A stretch of 64,000 nt of DNA from Armillaria gallica (Eukaryota > Basidiomycota > Agaricomycetes > Agaricales > Physalacriaceae). Under the pieces are notes generated by a model. The model worked only from the letters and a program-made list of their open reading frames with translations, was not told the DNA's origin and did not search any database. Where the stretch lies: the NCBI GenBank assembly GCA_037576215.1, contig JBANDB010000010.1:62001-126000 (forward strand), written 5' to 3'. Below are positions 33,494 to 45,579 of the stretch, piece by piece (positions within the stretch are counted from its first letter, which is position 1; the number at the start of each line of letters is the position of its first letter). A program made the translations under genes and the position numbers.

Positions 33494-34388
33494 ACGGCAA
33501 GGCCCAGCGCCACCACCATCATTGTCGGGATCGCTCGGCAAAGGCATACTTAAACTCTCTTCAATAATTAGCCATTTTATTGCTATCTGATGCCGAGGAT
33601 GAATGGTACAGATTTTGAGGAATATGGCACTGAGTTGGGGTTAGTGTGGTGGGAAAAGTTAGGCTGGGCCTTGGATATGTATACTGGGGGGATGAGGGGT
33701 TCATGAAGACTTCCCCAGAGTATGGCAAGGGCCAGTGTTGCCCTAAGTTGTCCATATGTAGGCACAATAATGGGAACTTGTGTTTTTTCTGCTCAGTTGG
33801 CGGCTTTGGCACCACTCATGGGATTTCACTTTCTGATTCATCCATTTTTGGTTGTATTTTCCTACGCTACATGCCGGAGAGCTGCCAGCATCACGCCATC
33901 AAATAAACTGAAAAATAAACTGCGCTATGAACTCCAATTTGAGATGGGCTATTACTGTTAAGAATGATACAGTTTGGATTCACAAATACGGTGGAAACAT
34001 GTCGTGATGGTGGCAGCAAGTGAAAAAAAAATTGATGTGTTGAAGAAGCACATGATAGTTTTACGTAACAAAATGATGGTGACACCAAGGCCCCCCCACA
34101 TAAACAACAGACTACATACACACTGTCACTCCCTCCCTCCATAGGTGTGTATCGTCCGTCTGTCTATGAGAGACTAGACAGCCTCCCACCAAGAACGTGT
34201 ATGACAGTAAAATAGCAAGAAGTTGGCCATTCCAGCATAATAGTTCAGCTATATCACTCGTTCGCTATGATGCACGACGTTAACGTCGAGAAATACAATG
34301 CCGTCAAGCACTAATTTACGGCTAAAATCGGCAGCCAAGTCAATGATTAACGGCACAGCATCGGCACCTGCAACAGACCATTACAATA

Positions 34389-34762
34389 GGGAGGGTCAGA
34401 GTTGTCGATTATGGGTCGATTATGGGACCGATTATGAACACGATTATGGACCCATAATCATGCCATAATCGACTTCGACTCTGACCACCCTTGTAAAAGA
34501 CCCCAAAGTGTAATTATTATTAATACATAGACTACCCGCTACTTTGAGCGGCGACTTGTTATGTAAGGGCAACGGGAACCATAATCGACTGCATAATCGA
34601 ACCCATAATCGACTTCATAATCGGCATAACCGACTCTCGAGTCGGTTGTGCGATTATGGTCGATTATGACCATCCCGTCGATTATGGACCCATAATCGGT
34701 CTCCATAATCGATTCCATAATCGATGCATAATCGACTCATAACCGGCGACTCTGACCCTCCC
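34389..34762. mobile_element. 374-bp MITE rich in CATAATCGA motifs
   Basis: Ends GGGAGGGTCAGAGT and ACTCTGACCCTCCC are inverted repeats. TA flanks both sides (34387-34388, 34763-34764), as in Tc1/mariner elements. The interior is dominated by repeated CATAATCGA and TCGATTATGG motifs in both orientations, so the strand can fold into many short hairpins. No coding capacity. Confidence 0.75.
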
Positions 34763-35628
34763 TAATATCTCACGCCACATACCACATAGGGGCCAAACGG
34801 AAGCACAATAGGGCGCTATCTATAACCCACTACCAAGGTAGCGGGAATCATATGCACACGCCATTGGCCAATCGGGTTTTCCCGGATCTCCGAAGCGCCA
34901 TCAAGAAATAAAAGCGCGGCAGCGTCAAGGCAGCGTACAGTGACGGGACCGATACTCTTCATGGGAGTCGAAGGCTCCCACCTATAGGCGAGGCGCGTTG
35001 CGCAGAAAGGCTTGACGTTGTATGCTGAAATACCTCACTGCCCCTCATTCTAGGATCCATATCCAGGCGTGGTGGAACTGAATCACTGAATATTCCTGTG
35101 GTTCATTGATAGTGGACTGGTACAACTTCACCTTGTGAAACCTGATACGCACACAGAACACCGCACGGCGTCGTGCCTTCCGGCATCCTGCTCTCTCTCG
35201 CCATTCCTTCTGATGACAGTACACAAATCCCTGGTCGCATCAAGAAGTCTGAAAGAGTGCATGGACGATTTCCAGTTATAACGCGTCCTTACAAGGCATC
35301 GAAATTGAAATGGACGCATGAAGTACCAGGTGAATTGAGACAAGCCAGCACAACATCAGCAACACGGTAACAGTACTTGAAACAGTCCCAACCGGTTGAT
35401 GCATGCGCTGGCCACAGTATCGATGTACTGCAAAAAGCAACGAGTCGGCTTCAATTATTCACACCGAAAATGTCCGACAGGTCGCATGTGGAGGTGTATG
35501 AAAGAGATTCATAATAAGGAATTATTGTCTATTGATCACAGCGTTCCCGGGAAATAATGGGGATCGTAGTAATGGAAATCTATACAAATGTTTATGCTCA
35601 TGCATGTCCCGGACATGCCATGCGTCTA
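34763..35628. other. no supported gene
   Basis: Transition from repeats to genes. Cp-rich unique-looking sequence with only short ORFs. It lies downstream of the first TmpA-like gene and probably holds its 3' end. Confidence 0.4.
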
Positions 35629-37344
35629 TTACGAGTCAAATATGGCCCCGAAGGCAATAATACCCCGACTCCGAAGACCATAAATGACCTTCTCTGTTAA
35701 CTTCTGATTCGATATCACACAGACACATTCCGGCTGGAACTCGTCTACGAAGCGATTCGTGATCTTGATGATATCAGGTTTACCGTGCTTGCGAGTGTCT
35801 GAAAGAAGAATCGAATTAGAGCAAGCCAACAACGAAAATACGTGCCGACGAACCATAAACAACAGCCCCGGGGCTGTTCTCTAAAACCGTGTTGACCAGC
35901 GGATCGCCAAAAGTTGCCCGAGTGTTCGGAGCCATCCAAAATAATTTGTGGTCGACTTTTCCACTCATAATATGTGGCATAAAAGGTGCGATACCGCTTC
36001 CAGTCGCCACGAATAGAACCCTCCGGAAAAGAGGAATGATACGAAGAGCACCACAGGTGGGCATACCACGAACATAGATCTCTTTCGGTGGATTGGTGAT
36101 CATCTCAGTAGTCCAATCCCCCGCTTGAGAGATGATAATTGAGAAACCTGACTTTCCTGGCACAGCGATAGTAGCGAAACTGTGCCATTCGTTCAAGGGA
36201 TCGGTAGAAAATCGTTGGAAAGATCCGGGAACAGGGTGTGGACCTGCGAGATGGTTTAGCAGCCGTACAAAAGAACGATGGGAAATAAACTCACCGTAGT
36301 CAACGAAGAGCTGGACAGCGTGGTTCGAAAGCACACCACTCTCAACCGGGACCTTCCGGAGATGTGTCCAGGGAAGGATCAGAGACGAGCTCAGGATGAT
36401 CATCAACCAAAAGGCGGCCGAGTGCACAAGGGCAGAACCCAACGCCTTGTCGCCTTTGTAATCGTTGGTCAACAAGACAACCTGCAGATATGCGTTGAGT
36501 GAGAGGAATTAATCTTCTTGATTATACTGACCTGTGCCCAGACGAGTGCAGTCGCCGTCCATCCCAAGAAACGATGTACACGTTCAAATGCGTCATGGCG
36601 CTTGATTCGGAGTGCCGGGTACGCAAAGACAACAATGCCAACCAAGAAGAATAGGATAATGTACGTGAGCGCTACGGTTGCCGTGGACGTCTGAAGAAAA
36701 CCAACGTCAGTATGTATACGGCGAGACACTTGAGAATCAGTCTAGCTTACGCCTAGGTTGTTGACACGCTCTCGAGTAGCTTGTACAGCGAGGAGAATGA
36801 GCCAAACTACCGCGGAGGATCCGGCACCAGAATGTATGCCCCCAAGGTGATACACTCTTGCAGCGGTTTTACGAATGAAGAAGGGCCAGCTGAGGATAAG
36901 ACATGTTAGCAAAAAGGCAAAAAAAAAACTGACGCTGCGAGAAAGAACTCACGACTTCGGGACCGAACAAAAGATCAAGAACAGGGCGTTGATCACAAGT
37001 TCCTGTCTCATGAGAATAGCAATGAAGATATTCGCGACGGTAACCAACGCAATCTTCTGGGAATGGTACCCCCTGATCGCGTACGAGATGAAGATGCCCA
37101 TGTTCGTAATGAACATCACCGAGAAAAGACGACGGTAGATCGAGAAAGCCTGGAGCCGCATGTTCCGTACAGGTCGTGGTTGGACCTTGTCGGGCATCGC
37201 GTCGTCCTCATAGCCGTCCCATGGGTTTCCCAACTTCTCGTCGGCGAGACTGCCTGCCTTCGAGGATGTCTGGGATGCCACCGTCTCCGCAGGACTGGGA
37301 GGAAGAGCAGAGCTGCTGAAAGGAACGGGGGCAACGCTGCTCAT
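35629..37344 (-). CDS. TmpA-like integral membrane flavoprotein, copy 1
   Basis: Six exons on the minus strand: 37344-36953, 36889-36751, 36690-36532, 36481-36295, 36243-35854 and 35798-35629 (478 aa, all phases agree). A hydrophilic N-terminus is followed by about six membrane helices (for example LTYIILFFLVGIVVFAYPAL). The C-terminal half is a ferredoxin-reductase-like module with EWHSFA (flavin-side position) and VLFVATGSGIAP (NAD(P)-binding). It ends in AFGAIFDS. It resembles fungal TmpA, a membrane flavoprotein linked to asexual development in Aspergillus; that match is from memory. A paralogue with the same exon pattern lies at 45904-47617. Role: probable transmembrane electron transfer, substrate unknown. 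Confidence 0.85.
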
Positions 37345-38777
37345 GGCTGGACAAGCTACAGATTACATTCGAGAAATATCCTGCTTTTAAACTGCAAAAT
37401 GGTCCCGAAGTGGTTGAGGACCTTATACACCAGCGACAAGGTGTGAACTGAACAGATCTCCAAGCCTATTCCCGAAGAGGCGTACATGTGGATTGAGAGC
37501 TTCTCCATGCAATCGTTTTCTGATCTGAAGAAGATCCGTTCAATTTACTTTCGGCAGCTCTGAGGTCTAGATTTCAGCCGCTACTTGTATGGCTTTCAAA
37601 AAATCTTTCTGAGCACGTGAAGAGCTCACCTTGCTGAGTGATAGAATACCAAAAATGCGAGGAAATTGCATATACCGGTCGTTTTATGTCTGTTTGGGGC
37701 ACGAAAGACTATCATTATTCCATTCAGACAAGCCGATTCCTCTATCATAACGTTCGTCCATGAAGCACGCAGTTAGGCACTTGGTCGGTGGTATCAGTCG
37801 GATATCAAGTCCTCGGGGTGGGAACAGATTATATCTGTATGAGCGATAATGAGGATATGACATTGCCCAACTACAGGGCTTACCTATCCAAGTCCGGTAC
37901 CCATTTGTTCACACCCGGTATCTCACCTTGAACAGGATCAAGACGCTCACGCCAGCTGAAAGGCGCGAGCAGGAGATTCGCTGATTAACCATATTTGAGT
38001 CGTGGAGTGGGAACAACCAATTCTGAGGCAATACCATCCAATAGTGACGTGCACGGCTCGCGAATTGATGATCCAATCGTTATTCGGGAGCGACGGCAAA
38101 GATTCAAGATTGCTGAGCGTCCGTGCTATCAAAATGAACCAGTGTGAGTGATAAGCGGCAATCATTTTGCTAGTAAAGGATGTTTTACATTTACATCTCG
38201 ACTGCATTGAACAATTTGATCCGCTTCATGAATGCAAAACATATGGACCTGAGGAGACCTGAGCCAACATGTTTGAGAGGTCGGGCCAAGACCAAGACCG
38301 GGATAGAGCGGGTCAGGGCAGAAGGTGTTGGAAACATGAATTTTGACGCTGAATCTTCAATTTCGAACATCAGAGTCTCACTGATCGCCCTTTTTGTTCT
38401 ACAGAGTCCATATGGAGGTCTATAACCTTTCGAGTGTGGAGCGGCAAGTACGCACGTCCGCATCGGAAAGTATTGAATTGCCATCAAGAGCGTGTCAAAA
38501 CCATAATCACCGACTCCATGGCCAGGAGCATCAAAGAACGCTATGCGGGGTATCCCAAATAGACGGGCGCCGGATTTAACGAATCTGAGTTGAAGTAAAA
38601 TACGATATCCGGAGAAAGGGAATGCAAGGACAGAAATCGTGAACGAAGCAACTAGCCAGTTGCTCAATGAACATGCTATTATTGTCTGAGCGTTCAACGC
38701 GGTTCGTCATCTACAAATGCATATCACATACTTTCGGAGGAACTCCCAATCACCATGTCCAACACAGATAGACACGC
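37345..38777. other. no supported gene; promoter region of TmpA-like copy 1
   Basis: An open minus-strand frame at 38191-38697 (168 codons) has no recognisable domain and no supporting splice sites, so it is not called. The right-hand part is the 3' side of the next gene. Confidence 0.4.
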
Positions 38778-39298
38778 CTACGCGCCGAGTGCATGGTATT
38801 TCATAGCCTCAAGGGCCGCGATGCTTTCCGTTCCTCGATCTATACCATCCTGGATGCTCTGAACTACGAACACAACCACAGGCGTGACGCACCACCATGC
38901 TATCGGTGAACCCAAGAAAAGACACAGCGTCGGCGCAACCAACGATAGAGCGTACGTCAGCTGGTATGAAACTTGGGCAACGTGGTGAATGTGCAGTAAC
39001 AGGTTCACGTGGATCAGCAAGACCAGGAGGGTGAGCGCAGGAGCGGTCGTGAAGAGGAAAAAAATGTGGGCGATGGCTGACAGAACGACAACGATTTGAA
39101 TAGCACGGACGGTCTGAACATCGGATTGGGCGTTCTCAGTGCGCAGTTTGCTGATCAATTCCTCTTGCTCTGGTATCGGGTTAAATCGTTTTTACATGAA
39201 AAGGATACAATGCAACCTTGTTGGTCAAGAATATAATCGTCGCTGTCCTCGTCGTCGTCACGGAAACGCCTGGTTATACGTCGCCGGAGTGAATTCAT
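38778..39298 (-). CDS. small conserved-looking membrane protein
   Basis: Two exons: 39298-39217 and 39169-38778, intron 47 nt, 157 aa. The N-terminus is strongly basic, then acidic (MNSLRRRITRRFRDDDEDSD), cytosolic-looking. Three to four membrane helices follow (AIQIVVVLSAIAHIFFLF, LTLLVLLIHVNLLLHI, CVTPVVVFVVQSI). The family is not recognised. The start lies 263 bp from the start of the divergent thioesterase gene, so the two may share a promoter. The model is well supported because the splice restores one continuous frame. Confidence 0.75.
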
Positions 39299-39561
39299 CG
39301 TGGGCGAAGCCAAAGTGAAGGCGGCCGAAGTTGTCCGACATGCCATGAACCGACTTCCGTTCGGCACCGAACCTCCGGCATACTGCGACCATGGCTGCTT
39401 GTCTACGATTTACTCGTCGGGTAACGTCTGCCGTTCGGTCCTTTACTGAACATACTGACCGGAATCTGTAGGTATGGAAGTCTTTTATTGTAAATAAGGG
39501 TTGGCATTTCTTCCCTCTTTTCTCATTGATTCTAAAGCATTCCAACAGGACACGACGCACA

Positions 39562-40424
39562 ATGTTTCCCGAACGTTCGTCTCATCCATTTCACTGGTCA
39601 CCTTCTTTACGAAACTTGAATCAGCTCGTCGTGGAACACGCCAAACCAGGAGTCGTGCAGGCCTCGCTCAAGATAGAACCTTACAATAGTATGCTGCTTA
39701 TCTGACACCTATTCTTGTTTTACTTCAACCGTCGTGATTCAACAGTCAATCGCGTTGGGGTAAGTTCTGGATTGAATACTCCTTAAACTTGACCTAAATT
39801 TAATTGCTATACCAGACTGGTATTTGCGTTTTCATCGGTTTATTTATCTCTGGGCTAATCTCCTTTAGCCCACGGTGGTCTTATCATGTCTCTCACAGAC
39901 ACCATGGGGTCCTTAGTCGTGGCCACTAAAGGATATTGTTCGAATACTAAGTTTCTCGCGTGTTGCAGTACACTGATGCCTTTGACAGGGATGACCGGTG
40001 TAAGCACCGACATTGGCGCATCCTTCGTTCGTCCAGCTGGAAGGCCGGGCGATATAGTATATGCTACGTCTCATTTGACTGGTATGGGTACGTACCATAT
40101 AGTCTCCTCCTGTACATGATCGTTATATTCATACCTCTTCAGGTAAATCTTTGGCATACACACGGACGGAATTCAAGAATGCGACAGGGGATCTTGTTGC
40201 ATATGGATGTAAGTAAAATATATCTATGATGCCATGACTATTTCATCTTATCCGTTGCATAGACCACACCAAGTACATTGGTAAGGCACTAGTCCACGAG
40301 GTCCGTTCCATTGTCCTGGGTACTGTAAATTTTGGGATTAAATAATTTGTTTCTCTAGAACAACGTGAAGTTGTCGGAAGATGGAGAAACAGTGCTGGAA
40401 GGAAAAGATCTTGAAGTAGACTAG
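39562..40424 (+). CDS. hotdog-fold acyl-CoA thioesterase (ACOT13-like)
   Basis: Eight exons: 39562-39688, 39746-39759, 39816-39819, 39869-39937, 39989-40087, 40143-40208, 40263-40300 and 40359-40424 (160 aa). The hotdog core shows NRVGTAHGGLIMSLTDTMGS, matching the HGG motif and the following catalytic Asp of ACOT13/PaaI-type thioesterases. Then come GVSTDIGASFVRPAG and the final strand HTKYIG. These enzymes hydrolyse acyl-CoA thioesters, usually as tetramers in cytosol or mitochondria. Exon 3 is only 4 nt (ACTG), flanked by CAG acceptor and GT donor; without it the conserved VGTAHGG cannot be read. The 51-nt intron 4 is in frame and stop-free and could be retained. The promoter is shared with the divergent membrane-protein gene. 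Confidence 0.88.
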
Positions 40425-41075
40425 AGTAGACTTTCTTTTAGAGATAAGGTATGTACTTGACTGCCCTTGATGTATTCATTATACTTAGCGGCAGTTCCGG
40501 GATTAACATCAGCACTCTAGAGCAGCTGAAACTGAAACCGTGGTAATATTCGCGTCCTTCTAGGATGCGTTGATATCTTCGAAGAACGTCTGTGAAATCT
40601 TGCCTAAGTATCTGCCCGATGATAATGCTGCTCGCTATCAAAATAGCAAAACAACTTCTACCAAGAGCCAAAGAAAGATTCGGTTGGCCTGTGTACCCCA
40701 AAATAACTTGAGATTTAGATGCGTTATAGTCAACAATACCTCATCGGCGTCGCGGAGACCCGCCTGAAGAGTGGTTGTATCCGTTTCCCAATCGTTCTTA
40801 GTTTGATGGCGATTTGTTTATTTATTTCGATATTTATTTATTTATTTGATACAACCAATAAATCAGTTTTTATGCCTTTAGGCTGTTTTACTGTTGAGAG
40901 AGCGAGCTGAACGGAACTGCCATTTGCCAAGTGTTCACAGCGCTTAAAGTTATTCAATCAGGGCTCAATGCTTGCTGGGCCTTTCTTTTTCCCCTTTTGT
41001 CGTCGAACATCGCCCAAATTGGCCTAGGCTACGTACTGATGATGGCAGTGTCACCCGAGTCTCCAAGGCCTTTCC
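40425..41075. other. no supported gene
   Basis: AT-rich intergenic DNA between two plus-strand genes. It includes a TTTATTTA-rich stretch near 40815-40845, likely 3' end and promoter sequence. Confidence 0.4.
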
Positions 41076-42953
41076 ATGGACCCCATCTCCATTCTCACTA
41101 CTGTGATATCGACAACCTCCTTCTTACTGACTTGGATAGATCAGCACCAATCCAAAGAAACGGTATTTCGCGACTTGCGCACGACCCTCGACAATGTCCA
41201 TAGTGGTATACTATTGCCTCTATCGTCAGTAGGCGCCAGTGGAAGTTCTCAGCTTGAACCCAACATTGTGGGGTGTTTGCGAACCGTACAAGAAGTACTC
41301 TTCCGGACGCGAGACCATTTGGTCGTGTGGGAGGACAGCCGCAAAATCAAAAGCGGAAAGAGACTATGGGCGTTTCTAAATCCTGCCGTGGTCCTGGATG
41401 AGCTAAAGGACGACAAGACTCAGCTCGTGTCCAGCGTGCAGATACTGTCGGCTTCTATCCAAATATCATCTTTTATACGACAACCGAGCGCTGTCAGCCC
41501 TCCTGTGGAACCCTCACGGACCCTCGTCTCTAGTTCGAATAACTTGGAAATAGCTTCGAACAGGGATGTCAAAGATTTCTGGGCGGCTGAAATTGGGACC
41601 GAGGTATGAACAAACCTACACTCTCTTTTCTCACTCTCATGGCTTATCGTCTATAGACATCTTATTGCTCTGCCGAATTCCTACATGCCGCCCTTAGCCA
41701 CTACTTTGACAAGACATTAACACCAGAAGCAAAGGAGATTCTTTCCCTACGACTGGACGAGTACGGGGTAGGATGTACTACCTTAGCAAGTCTTGATCGC
41801 TTCGTTGGGCAGCAGCCATTACTAGACGCACTTACGACTCTTGGTGTCATTCAAGTCAACGAAGCCCCAAGATCTACTATCGAAAACACCGACCCTACTT
41901 CTATCAAACCAATCTTAATCATGGTTGACGATGAGCCTGAAAATCATCGCTATACGATCGATTTAGTTCGATCATATAACGTTGATCTCTTTGTTTTCAC
42001 GTCGACAGCATCAGCGAAAACCTGGATAGATGCCAATGAAGGCAAGTCACAACATCTCACTATGTACAAGTATTATTGACACATCGTATTGTATTGTAGC
42101 CATGCTGCGCATCGCAGATAAGTTTGGCCGTCTGCGATGTGTATCAGATAATGCTCGCTGGGAGCAAGACGCCTCCGTATCGACGCCCTCGTCGTATCAA
42201 AGCCCGAGAATTTCCTTGAACATTTACGCCGGGGAAACTATCTTACGCTATCTGCGTGGGAGACAGTATTCTGCCCCAGTCCTCATTGCTGCCGGAAAGA
42301 GCATCATGAAGACCTCATACGTTCTCGATTACGTCCGAGCCGGCTCTACCTGCTACCTTGATGTCTTAATGGATTTCATCCACCCGTTAATCGCCGACGA
42401 TAGTGGGGATGAAGAGTGGTGGCTAGACTTCAATGTTCAGCCCAGAGCCCGCACCAAACCGATGTTACTTTGGGTGAAAGATCCGGGTTCGAACTCCCTT
42501 CCTATATCCGGGCAGAGCCTGCGGACTGTTGTTGTCGCCTCATTCGATGAGGCTCAAGAAGAGATGAAAAAGAATAGCCGTGAGCTGATGTGTTTCTTTC
42601 TTTTCCATTTGAGTTCTGAGTTTGTCGCGCAAGATATGTATCGCCGGCTGGGCAAGGCAAATATGCTCCGAGTACTGTGTTGCGAAACCCAGAGAATCCT
42701 CCTTCCGGCTACGCGAAACAGTTCGACGGGTCATGCTCTGCTTCAGTATATCCGGTCCGATGGATATGACTGTCCATTCCTTGTGTTCTGCCGAAGTGAC
42801 GACCTGCCGCGTACTGAGTACGTCGTGAAGTTTAGGAACACAGGATCGACTGTACATCCGAGCGTCGTCGATGCCTTTTTAAAGTCCCTTTCTGAGCGGA
42901 AACACGATGATTACGCGTTATGGGCAGTGCAAGGTGCCTCTCCTGTCTCATAA
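41076..42953 (+). CDS. HeLo/STAND-N-like protein with two receiver-like domains
   Basis: Three exons: 41076-41603, 41657-42041 and 42100-42953 (588 aa). Intron 2 is of GC-AG type (donor GCAAGT). Residues 1 to about 150 (MDPISILTTVISTTSFLLTW...) resemble the helical N-terminal domain of fungal STAND/HeLo-like proteins. Residues about 265-392 look like a response-regulator receiver: KPILIMVDDEPEN with the acidic pair D267/D268, then NIYAGETILRYLR and APVLIAAGK. No Asp sits at the phosphoacceptor place. Residues about 423-570 (KPMLLWVKDP, VVVASFDEAQ, CPFLVFC) look like a second, more decayed copy. Such proteins could sense or relay signals without phosphotransfer. No NACHT or NB-ARC domain follows. 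The domain calls are by eye. Confidence 0.75.
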
Positions 42954-43649
42954 ATTATGCTTACTTGCACTTGGTAGTCGTTAAATATTCTCAATAAGTA
43001 CACACGTGTGCGTCTCAGTTCAGATGTTCACCCTTCCAAAGAAATTATTTGCGCCAACCAGGTAGCTTTTCGCCAAAGCATTTCTTCCTTTCTCGAGGCG
43101 CTGTGCGAGTCTGGGCCATGTGGGCGTCACCGAAGTCACTGAATCAGGCATGTCACGTGGTAAAAGGTCGATCGCGTCAGATCTTGTCAGATCGTGAGTC
43201 ATATAATGACTCTCTTGCTCAGTCATCGTGCCCCCAATTATGATATTTATCTTTCTAGCTCTTTCTAGAGACTTACCTACTGTATTATCAAACTGCGATC
43301 CTGTTTCCAAACGCCACCAGGTTGGAAGTCGCCCGAGGAGCGCGGACCATACATATCATTGGTGCAGCGATGCAACGGTCCGAACGCGCCAGAATTATTC
43401 TGGTGACGCTTTCCCAAGAGGTGACTAATAAAGATCAGTCAAGCGCGTTCTTTACGACCTTCCCCGACGCCGTAGCCTGGCTAATTAGAAGCGGACGCAT
43501 AGAACCTTGACACGTAGAGATTATCAAGCTCGGCGGGCACCGTTGCGAAAGGTTGGAACAGTCATCCAACCTCAAGTTTGGACATATGTCATCCTATAAA
43601 TGCCTCCCTATTCAATGCACTAGGACTTAATTACCTTTCTTCGCCTACT
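42954..43649. other. no supported gene; promoter of transcription factor
   Basis: Intergenic. A 62-codon plus frame at 43322-43510 (RIILVTLSQEVTNKDQ) faintly recalls the receiver-like region of the gene upstream but has no start or splice support. Confidence 0.35.
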
Positions 43650-45579
43650 ATGTCCGATACGTCCTCCTCATCCAAGACCCATCTACCGAAGGGAAGTGCA
43701 TGCATGAACTGTAGGTTGGTAACGTCTACATTTATCATCAATGACGTTTCTCAGAACTTTTTCAGGCGCCGTAAGATAAAATGTGACGGCTCAAGGCCTG
43801 TGTGCAGTCCTTGCTCGTCGTCGGACGCGTTTCGTGATTGCGAATATGTCGAGAGAGGGACGAGCAGTAAAACACAGGCTCTAGAGGCCCAGATTGCAGT
43901 CCTTGAAAACCGCATTCAAGAGCTAGAGCAGCAAACAGGTCCGGCGCGTCGTTTGGGGAATATTTACCAATCTCACCAAAGTACTCGGCTAGATTTTTCT
44001 CAATTCCATCAATTCCATGACTCTTCATGTACGCAATTTTTAAGTGATAAATTCGGTTTCCTAACTTTTTACTCAGCTTCAACCGATCCATTTTCGTTTC
44101 AGCTGCATGAAATCATGTGAGTCTCCATGTAGAACCTTTGCGTGGCATACTCAGTAATCCTCTTAGTTTACGGTCCTTCTTACACCACTCTTCGGAAATC
44201 GGCTTTTTCCTCGATCAGGCTCGCTTTGCAGATTCCGTCACGCTTCCAAACGTTATGAAACCCTCTGCGGCCCTTCTTAGTACCGCCTACCTATGGGGAA
44301 TTCATCTTTCCGATTCGGGTGAGGTTTTAGCCTACGAAGAGGTTTTTCTTGCCCGTGCCCTCCAAAGTACCGCTCAAGAACTTTCCAGCAGTCATCCTCA
44401 ACGAGTCATACAGTGTATCCAAGCGGAAGTTCTGTTGGCACACTATTTCTTCCGCAAGGCGAGAATGTTGGAAGGAAGGTATCATACCTGCTCTGCCGTT
44501 TCATTGGTGCTGAGTGCACGCCTACACAAAATTCGCTCAGTCGAGGGAGGTGGGCCGTCAGTACTCCCTCCTCCTACGGATTACATAGAGGAGGGCGAAA
44601 GAATAAAGGCGTTCTGGACCGTATTTATTTTGGATAACTGCTGGACGACCGCAGATGGCTCCCCGTCTAACTTCTTATGTACGTCTCCTGATAGTAGGAT
44701 CGACCTTCCCTGGCCACTGGATACTCAGGTATGTACTTGCTTGAATAGAAGATAAACGTCACCTTCACTGCGCATTTGTGGACTAATAGATTCAGTTTCC
44801 TCGGAACTACCGGACGAGTCATACCATTCAGAGGTTTCAAGCTAATCAAAACGAGGATCACGGAACTTCGGCCTTAGCATTACATGCAAAAGCTTCAGTA
44901 CTCTTTGAACAAGCATCTCGCGTTGGACCACGTTTCCGTCCTGGTACGAGTATAGACTCTTGTCGTTAGTACATGTTCCTTACACATCTCAGGTATGCCA
45001 CAACAGGAAGCTTCTCGTTTCTTTGCTTCTTTCACTTCAATGGAACGCGTTATCCAGAGTTTTATTGAAAGGCTATCATCAGTCCAAGCTACGCTACCAT
45101 CCAACGCTCCCTCTCCTTCGTTCATGACACACATCTTAGCTCATGTTGCGATGATACAACTTCATGCTCCATTTCTTTCACGAAATCCCGCTTCTCGTGA
45201 GCGGATCTTGTCCCATTCTCGTGCAGCCATTCAAGTCTTGGGCAATGTTGACGTTTCCAGCACACCGTTTCTGGATTCTTTTATTGGTGTGAGTTCCATA
45301 CAATACCATTCTCCGCATATGACGGTCTTATAGTCTCAATAGGTGTTATGGGGCATCGTAGCCGAAATATTGATAAAAGAATCCCGCAGCTCCATGTCTG
45401 CATCGGAGCCGACGAGACTTTTAGGTGAAGTTATGGCTTTAATGAGCGCTGCAGGACCTCGATCTCCATTCATAAGTGAGGTTTTTATTACTATGAGGCG
45501 AGAAGTATATCTGATCTCAGCTGTAGATGCTCAACTAGATAAAATCCGTCACTTATATGCCGGATCAGTGAATCAGTGA
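43650..45579 (+). CDS. Zn2Cys6 fungal transcription factor
   Basis: Six exons: 43650-43714, 43766-44116, 44167-44728, 44796-44943, 44993-45288 and 45343-45579 (552 aa; phases agree). The binuclear zinc cluster near residues 17-46 reads CMNCRRRKIKCDGSRPVC, then SPC and a final Cys (DCEY), interrupted by an intron after CMNC. A coiled coil for dimerisation follows (QALEAQIAVLENRIQELEQQ). The middle part is the fungal-specific transcription factor region (YLWGIHLS, AEVLLAHYFF, RIKAFWTVFILDN). It would bind CGG-type sites in the nucleus. It lies tail-to-tail with the second TmpA-like gene and may control neighbouring oxidoreductase genes; that is only inference from position. Confidence 0.92.

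Larger units (their letters stand above)
30894..33950. mobile_element. TIR DNA element (MITE-like), now split by nested insertions
   Basis: The left end (30894-about 30955, starting AGCCCATCTCAAATTGG) is the reverse complement of the right end (about 33890-33950), with about one mismatch in the first 56 bp. TA, or possibly ATT, flanks both ends, so the target duplication is ambiguous. After removing the 2.4-kb LTR insertion the element would be about 610 bp. Short ORFs in its right part have no known domain. A Tc1/mariner-type origin (TA) is possible but unproven. Confidence 0.7.

Noticed and set aside
38191..38697. 168-codon minus-strand ORF
   Set aside because: No recognisable domain, no splice support and irregular composition; it may be chance.
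42480..42500. B-box-like GGTTCGAACTCC on the plus strand
   Set aside because: It lies inside a well-supported exon of the receiver-like gene and has no tRNA fold around it.
43322..43510. Short frame faintly like a receiver domain
   Set aside because: Too short and weak; no start, no splice link to the gene upstream.
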